Of a stretch of 47,500 nucleotides of DNA, positions 45,513 to 47,500 are shown in pieces (within the stretch, counting starts at the first letter, position 1; each line of letters starts with the position of its first letter). The notes beneath the pieces are model-generated. The model worked only from the letters and a program-made list of their open reading frames with translations. It ran no database searches and had not been told where the DNA came from. Position numbers and translations under genes: made by a program. The stretch is taken from the NCBI RefSeq assembly GCF_006874765.1, contig NZ_CP040840.1, positions 3,052,501 through 3,100,000 of the forward strand. The letters run 5' to 3'. Origin of the DNA: Leptospira weilii. GTDB taxonomy: Bacteria > Spirochaetota > Leptospiria > Leptospirales > Leptospiraceae.

Positions 45513-46207
45513 GTCGTTTTCGTTTCGATTTCAATTCTTTGGTCTGGGCAAATTTAAGAAGATCCATTCGTCAAACTTCTCCCTTACCAGCTTCAATGAA
45601 TGAAAACGGAACCGGTGGTCTTTCCAATAGTCTTTGGTACCGAGTTCTATTCGCATTTTTAATTGTGATTCAGGAACGACTCAAACGATCCAACTGGTTA
45701 TACAGACAAATCTGGGTGGATACAGCAGACGGTAAGGGCCTCGACTGGTGGGGAGCTCGTTATGGTTTGTCTCGTGAACCGGGCGAGTCGGATAGTTCGT
45801 ATTATCTCAGAATCTTATTCTTAGCGGAATATCGCCGTCTTCCACCGACTCTTTTTACCAAAAAAAATCTAATCGCAAGGATCACCGGACTTTCAACAGA
45901 TCAAATTTCAGTCGAACAAGTTTTTGATTTCAAATACAGAATGGGAGATCCGATCGGATCGATCCTCGGATCCCGTGATTACTCTTTTTATGCTTTCCGA
46001 ATCTATATCCCTTCGATCAGTAAAAAATCCCGTCAAAACCTCATCCGTATTTTAGATGCGGTGAACATAGGCGGAAACGTTTGGGAAATCTGGGAAGAGT
46101 TAAATCCTTCCGGTCCTCCTCCGACTCCGGAAGACGGACAGGTTTGGAAAGGAACTCGTTTGTCTGAAACGTTATTAGGCGCCGAATCGCATTGGTTAGT
46201 ATATTAG
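45509..46207 (+). CDS. Mu gp48-like baseplate protein (YmfQ / DUF2313 type)
   Basis: The 232-residue protein follows the J-like protein with an ATGA overlap. It contains YRVLFAFLIVIQERLKRSNW, WGARYGLSREPGESDSSYYL RILFLAEYRR and SFYAFRIYIPSISKKSRQNL, the layout of the gp48/YmfQ wedge proteins between gp47 and the fibres. The end is Pro-rich (NPSGPPPTPEDGQVWKGTRL). Confidence 0.72.
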   Translation: MSRFRFDFNSLVWANLRRSIRQTSPLPASMNENGTGGLSNSLWYRVLFAFLIVIQERLKRSNWLYRQIWVDTADGKGLDWWGARYGLSREPGESDSSYYLRILFLAEYRRLPPTLFTKKNLIARITGLSTDQISVEQVFDFKYRMGDPIGSILGSRDYSFYAFRIYIPSISKKSRQNLIRILDAVNIGGNVWEIWEELNPSGPPPTPEDGQVWKGTRLSETLLGAESHWLVY

Positions 46208-46216
46208 GAGTTTATT

Positions 46217-47500
46217 ATGAGTAATTTAAGAGGTTTGAATTTTCCAGTAAATGGTAAACCGGTTTTTCAAGGTGATTTTGAAACCGAACACAACCGTATG
46301 GAAGACGAAATCATAGAACGTTTTTCCGATCTTGTTACCGGTGAAGTTTTGTCCGGTGGCGATTTAACACCCGGATCTCTTCCCAATACGATAAACCTTA
46401 CGGAGGTTGTCGCATATGATTCCAAAGGTAGGAGGATCCGCGTAGCCGCGCAAAATAACCTTCTCGTAACCAGACAGAACTTAGATTCGTTTGTTGTTTT
46501 ACGTCACAAGTTTCAAACCGATATTTCCCCTTATCTCGATTCTACCGGGTACGCAAATACGTATCGTCAAAACTCGTTCGAGATTTTATTCAAAGAAACT
46601 ACCGATTCCGAGGACGTTGTTCTTTTTAAGATTCGTAGTTTAAACGGCGCGATTTCCATTTTAAATGATCTTCGGTCTTTGTGCCGTATCAAGTCAGGCA
46701 ATATCCGAGACAGTTCGGTTACGAATTCTAAGTTAGATGCAGATGTCAAAGTAGGCTCCTTATCTGCGTTAGTCGGTCGCTTTAATAGTTCGATGCGTTC
46801 TAGTATTTCAAGCGCGCTCAACGCGATTGAAAGTTGGATCAGTGCGGAGGAAACTGCAAGGCAGAATAACATAAATCTTATAAACTCACTTCTGATCCCA
46901 CTTGGTGGTGTTAGAGAGGACAATCTCAACCAACTGGATCCGAATTATTTCAAAGATGCCAATGGGCAGGCCATTTCGCGGTCACAGTTTGCGGCACTTT
47001 GGAACTTGGTCCACAAAACGGTTTCAAGTATTGCTCCATCTACCGATCGAATCACCGTATCCGCACATGGTCGTATAGAGGGGGATTTGATTAAATTTGC
47101 ATTTTCAGGCGGTGGAATCACAGCATTAACGAAATATTATGTTCGTAACCCGACGCTGAATGATTTTCAGATTTCATTCACTCGGACGGGTTCGATCATC
47201 GATCTAACTGCAAATCAAACAGGAGATTGCATAGTTGATACCGAGTTCGGATTCGGGGATGGTTCAACCACGTTTAACATACGAGATAGAAACGGCATAT
47301 TTGTGAGAGGCGCCGGAGTTCACGGAACCAGGGCCAAAGCCTCCGGCGGAAATTATGACGGGGGACCTGTCGGATATGAGGGGCAGGATATGATGCAAGG
47401 TTTTGTAATTAACGCTATACAAAACGGTGGATCAGCTTGTATGCCAGGGAGTTCGATAGGAACGGGGAATGCACTATTTCCGTCGTCAGACGGGAACAAC
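46217..47500 (+). CDS. Tail fibre with collar-like domain, truncated by window end
   Basis: The ATG at 46217 follows TTAGGAGT and opens a frame that has no stop through the last base (428 codons visible). The N-terminus MSNLRGLNFPVNGKPVFQGD attaches to the baseplate; a helical shaft (LSALVGRFNSSMRSSISSAL) follows; then the collar-type domain FGDGSTTFNIRDRNGIFVRG with GYEGQDMMQGFVINAIQ. These are hallmarks of tail-collar fibres that bind the host surface. It should extend beyond 47500, perhaps followed by a fibre-assembly gene. Confidence 0.78.
   Translation, partial: MSNLRGLNFPVNGKPVFQGDFETEHNRMEDEIIERFSDLVTGEVLSGGDLTPGSLPNTINLTEVVAYDSKGRRIRVAAQNNLLVTRQNLDSFVVLRHKFQTDISPYLDSTGYANTYRQNSFEILFKETTDSEDVVLFKIRSLNGAISILNDLRSLCRIKSGNIRDSSVTNSKLDADVKVGSLSALVGRFNSSMRSSISSALNAIESWISAEETARQNNINLINSLLIPLGGVREDNLNQLDPNYFKDANGQAISRSQFAALWNLVHKTVSSIAPSTDRITVSAHGRIEGDLIKFAFSGGGITALTKYYVRNPTLNDFQISFTRTGSIIDLTANQTGDCIVDTEFGFGDGSTTFNIRDRNGIFVRGAGVHGTRAKASGGNYDGGPVGYEGQDMMQGFVINAIQNGGSACMPGSSIGTGNALFPSSDGNN

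Larger units (their letters stand above)
12626..47500. mobile_element. Mu-like transposable prophage, left end through tail fibre
   Basis: The prophage contains MuA-type transposase, MuB-type ATPase, Gam, Ner-like regulator, gp27/28/29/30-like packaging proteins, protease/scaffold, sheath, tube, tape measure and baseplate genes, a complete Mu-like set. The left end is placed at TGTGCGCTAAAAACG (12626) because the interrupted metalloprotease frame ends there, and Mu-like ends begin with TG. The 15-bp palindrome AACTGAATTTCAGTT (about 12642-12656) lies just inside and may belong to the transposase binding sites. GGGAA (12621-12625) is the predicted 5-bp target duplication. The right end is outside the window. 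Two divergent transcription arms meet at the repressor near 28.7 kb. Confidence 0.85.

Overview
The window looks like a chromosomal segment from a spirochaete of the genus Leptospira, probably from the pathogenic lineage. This is inferred from the moderate-to-low GC, the class III adenylate cyclase architecture, the mixture of IS630-, IS5- and IS3-family elements with decaying genes, and a Mu-like prophage of the type found in this genus. No database search was run, so the genus is an inference.

Bases 1-12625 are host chromosome in visible decay. They hold, in order: the frameshifted tail of an IS3-family transposase; a frameshifted PD-(D/E)XK-like nuclease gene; a secreted protein of unknown function; a complete IS630-family element (2735-3816); and a cobalamin riboswitch cut in two by an 865-bp IS5-family element (4163-5027, apparent TAA duplication). 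Downstream lies a TonB-dependent outer-membrane receptor with at least two frameshifts and no usual start codon. Next come a Rossmann-fold NAD(P)-binding protein, a membrane-bound class III adenylate cyclase, a 4 x 101-bp tandem repeat, a Mpo1-like/DUF962 membrane protein bracketed by inverted copies of a dispersed repeat, and the 3' part of an HExxH metalloprotease gene whose 5' part is missing.

From about 12626 to the end of the window (and beyond it) lies a Mu-like transposable prophage, apparently inserted into the metalloprotease gene. It is organised in two diverging arms. The leftward arm, read from 28650 down to 12773, carries a Ner-like regulator, a chain of tightly overlapping small early genes, a coiled-coil protein, the MuA-type DDE transposase, the MuB-type ATPase, a lysine-rich peptide, Gam, and the packaging genes (gp27-like protein, terminase, and a portal fused to a Mu F-like domain). 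It continues with a DNA methyltransferase, a MazG-like protein, small membrane proteins, an M23 endopeptidase, a holin candidate and a DUF1353 protein.

The rightward arm starts with the XRE-type repressor (28770). A short central cargo zone follows: a cysteine-rich micropeptide, a secreted protein with a duplicated four-cysteine module, a gp16-like protein and an AlpA-like HTH protein. Virion assembly then runs in phage order: protease with nested scaffold, decoration protein, major capsid, head completion, tail terminator, sheath, tube, tail-assembly chaperone with a -1 frameshift site, tape measure, LysM protein, hub, spike, baseplate J, gp48-like protein and a collar-type tail fibre that runs off the end.

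In phage Mu these modules all point one way. Here the transposition, packaging and lysis block is turned against the head-and-tail block around a central repressor. The right end of the prophage, its target duplication and the 5' half of the metalloprotease gene should lie to the right of this window.
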